Source: DATAOG01 sp963753685 (GTDB lineage: Bacteria > Pseudomonadota > Alphaproteobacteria > Geminicoccales > Geminicoccaceae). From it: DNA of 64,000 bases. Positions 62,654-64,000 of the stretch are shown one piece after another. The stretch is from contig CAVWDE010000021.1 of the NCBI GenBank assembly GCA_963753685.1, positions 372,001-436,000 of the forward strand, read 5' to 3'. The notes under the pieces were generated by a model. The model was not told the origin of the DNA and did no database searches. It was given only the letters and a program-made list of their open reading frames with translations. Each line of letters starts with the position of its first letter. Positions within the stretch are counted from its first letter, which is position 1. A program made the translations under genes and the position numbers.

Positions 62654-63151
62654 ATGCTGCTCGAGGGCTCATGCCACTGCGGCGCGGTCCGGTTCCGGCT
62701 GCGCTCGCGCCATCCCTATCCGTTCAACCTCTGCTATTGCTCGATCTGCCGCAAGACCGCAGGCGGCGGCGGCTTTGCGATCAATCTCGGCGGCGACTCG
62801 GCGAGCCTCGAGGTCGAGGGCCGCGAGCACGTCCGGATCTATCACGCCAGAATCCGGGACGAGCCGGGCGGGAAGCCTTTTGAGAGCCCGGCCGAGCGCC
62901 ATTTCTGCGGCCTGTGCGCGAGCTGCCTCTGGCTGTTCGACCCGCGCTGGCCGGAGCTTATCCACCCCTTCGCCTCGGCGATCGACACGGCGCTGCCGAT
63001 CCCGCCCGAGCGCACCCATCTGATGCTCGGCTCCAAAGCGCCCTGGGTGGTCCCGCCGATCGGCCCCCGGGACCAGCAGTTCGAGGGCTATCCGGACGAG
63101 GCGATCAGCGACTGGCACGAGCGCCTGGGCCTGGCCAGCGACGATGCCTGA
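62654..63151 (+). CDS. GFA-family zinc-binding protein
   Basis: A 165-residue protein of the glutathione-dependent formaldehyde-activating (GFA/CENP-V) fold. The zinc-binding clusters are GSCHCGAVRF, LCYCSICRKTAGGGG and HFCGLCASCLWLFD, giving two potential zinc sites. The name reflects the founding member; most relatives have no proven activity. ATG 62654 follows GAGGAG by seven bases. It is divergent from the amidohydrolase gene. Confidence 0.87.
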   Translation: MLLEGSCHCGAVRFRLRSRHPYPFNLCYCSICRKTAGGGGFAINLGGDSASLEVEGREHVRIYHARIRDEPGGKPFESPAERHFCGLCASCLWLFDPRWPELIHPFASAIDTALPIPPERTHLMLGSKAPWVVPPIGPRDQQFEGYPDEAISDWHERLGLASDDA

Positions 63152-63235
63152 GCCCTTCGGCTTGCCTTGGCGCAGGAAATGCCCGAGCCTGGCAGCCGCC
63201 CCGGGGCGCGGCGGCGACCATCGCCTGGAGGTGAC

Positions 63236-63985
63236 ATGAGGTCGGGACGGATGCTCTGGCTTGGCAGTCTGCTGATTCTGGTGGTGGTGCCGCTGGTCTG
63301 GAGCGCCGGCGTGGTCCACGGCAGCGCGCCCAGGCATTGGAGCCAGGCGCGCTGGGACAGCGCCGGCCTGGCCCCCGACCCGGCGACCACGCCGGAGCCC
63401 GTGGTCCAGGTCTACGCCGCGCGTGCCTGGGGCTGGAAGGGTATCTTCGCCACGCACAGCTGGATCATCATGAAGCGGGCCAACGCACCGGCCTTCGAGC
63501 GCTACGAGGTGGTCGGCTGGGGGGTCGGCAGCGGCGCCCCCGCGATCCGCAAAAACATGCGCACGGTCGACGGCTACTGGGCCGGCAGCCGGCCGTGGGT
63601 CCTGGTCGACCGGCGCGGGCCGGAGGTCGAGACCCTGATCGACCGCCTCGAGGCGGCGATCGCGAGCTATCCCTACCAGGACGAGTACCGCACCTGGCCC
63701 GGGCCCAACTCGAACACCTTCATCGCCGACCTCGGCCGGCGGGTGCCCGAGCTCGGCCTGACCATGCCGCCGACCGCGATCGGCAAGGACTATCTCGACA
63801 ACGGCAGCCTGCTCGCCCGGACCCCGAGCGGCAGCGGCTTTCAGCTGTCCCTGCTCGGCCTGCTCGGGCTCGCGGTCGGGCGTGACGAAGGCCTGGAGGT
63901 CAATGTGCTCGGCCTGATCTTCGGCGTCGATCCGCTCGGCCTCGCCCTCAAGCTGCCGTTCGTCGGCCGCCTCGGCTTGACCTGA
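63236..63985 (+). CDS. DUF3750 family protein with N-terminal membrane anchor
   Basis: A 249-residue protein with one N-terminal hydrophobic helix (MLWLGSLLILVVVPLVWSAG), then a periplasmic domain containing YAARAWGWKGIFATHSWIIMKRA, RPWVLVDRRGPEVETLIDRLEAAI and WPGPNSNTFIADLGRRVPELGL. The HSWI, PGPNSNTF and PELGL blocks are typical of the DUF3750 family, whose His/Asn/Cys-like arrangement hints at an NlpC/P60-related fold; the function is unknown. GGAGGTG stands five bases before ATG 63236. The gene ends 15 bases before the window end. Confidence 0.82.
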   Translation: MRSGRMLWLGSLLILVVVPLVWSAGVVHGSAPRHWSQARWDSAGLAPDPATTPEPVVQVYAARAWGWKGIFATHSWIIMKRANAPAFERYEVVGWGVGSGAPAIRKNMRTVDGYWAGSRPWVLVDRRGPEVETLIDRLEAAIASYPYQDEYRTWPGPNSNTFIADLGRRVPELGLTMPPTAIGKDYLDNGSLLARTPSGSGFQLSLLGLLGLAVGRDEGLEVNVLGLIFGVDPLGLALKLPFVGRLGLT

Positions 63986-64000
63986 ACCGGTCCCCGGCCC

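Overview
The window is about 64 kb of uniformly high-GC bacterial DNA with dense, often overlapping genes. The gene set suggests an alphaproteobacterium, most likely of the Rhodospirillales/Geminicoccales type. The pointers are bifunctional PutA, a MaeB malic enzyme with a phosphotransacetylase tail, an AcoABC acetoin system, Frc-type and Liv-type ABC importers, and a DUF3141 / phosphotransacylase / acetate kinase / FabI operon. This assignment is an inference from gene content; no rRNA or other phylogenetic marker is present.

Layout, left: a 5'-truncated PAS-GGDEF-EAL protein (1-2352) is followed by a pentapeptide-repeat protein, acylphosphatase, LipB, tRNA-Leu(GAG), MaeB and MgtE. Next come genes of leucine and proline catabolism (isovaleryl-CoA dehydrogenase, methylglutaconyl-CoA hydratase-like, leucine dehydrogenase, PutA) with a VapBC pair and an SLC13 carrier among them. 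From 17.3 to 30.2 kb nearly everything is on the minus strand: small metal-fold proteins (cupin, VOC), acoA-EthD-acoB-acoC, an AI-2E family permease, and an operon running hypothetical-DUF3141-phosphotransacylase-ackA-fabI. A perfect FNR/FixK-type box (30342-30355) lies upstream of that operon, which suggests low-oxygen control of an acyl-phosphate/acyl-CoA module.

Middle: a sugar-type ABC importer without an ATPase (30.7-34.2 kb, minus) diverges from a complete Liv-type importer (34.7-39.3 kb, plus). From 39.9 to 51.9 kb lies an accessory glycan island, visibly less GC-rich in parts. It holds an array of short direct repeats, two transposase remnants, glycosyltransferases, an MsbA-like ABC exporter, a NeuA-like cytidylyltransferase, a truncated dehydrogenase, and a degraded run of glycosyltransferase / NGPSL-domain / FkbM / methyltransferase modules. 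The N-terminal half of an IS1380-type transposase sits at its left edge and the C-terminal half of the same family at its right edge. This fits a region that was once bracketed by two IS copies.

Right: two more glycosyltransferases, a Frc-type (fructose-like) ABC importer whose permease carries a one-base frameshift, a repeat protein, a D-lactate/glycolate-type FAD oxidase, a TrpF-like plus amidohydrolase pair, a GFA-fold zinc protein and a DUF3750 protein.

The most unexpected feature is a duplicated segment of about 215 bp. The promoter, leader and first 36 codons of the 547-residue solute-binding protein gene (34122-34335) recur as a diverged, truncated copy at 57459-57676. There it sits upstream of frcB and keeps the same -35/-10 elements and 17-bp spacer, as if a promoter had been captured by an unrelated transporter operon.
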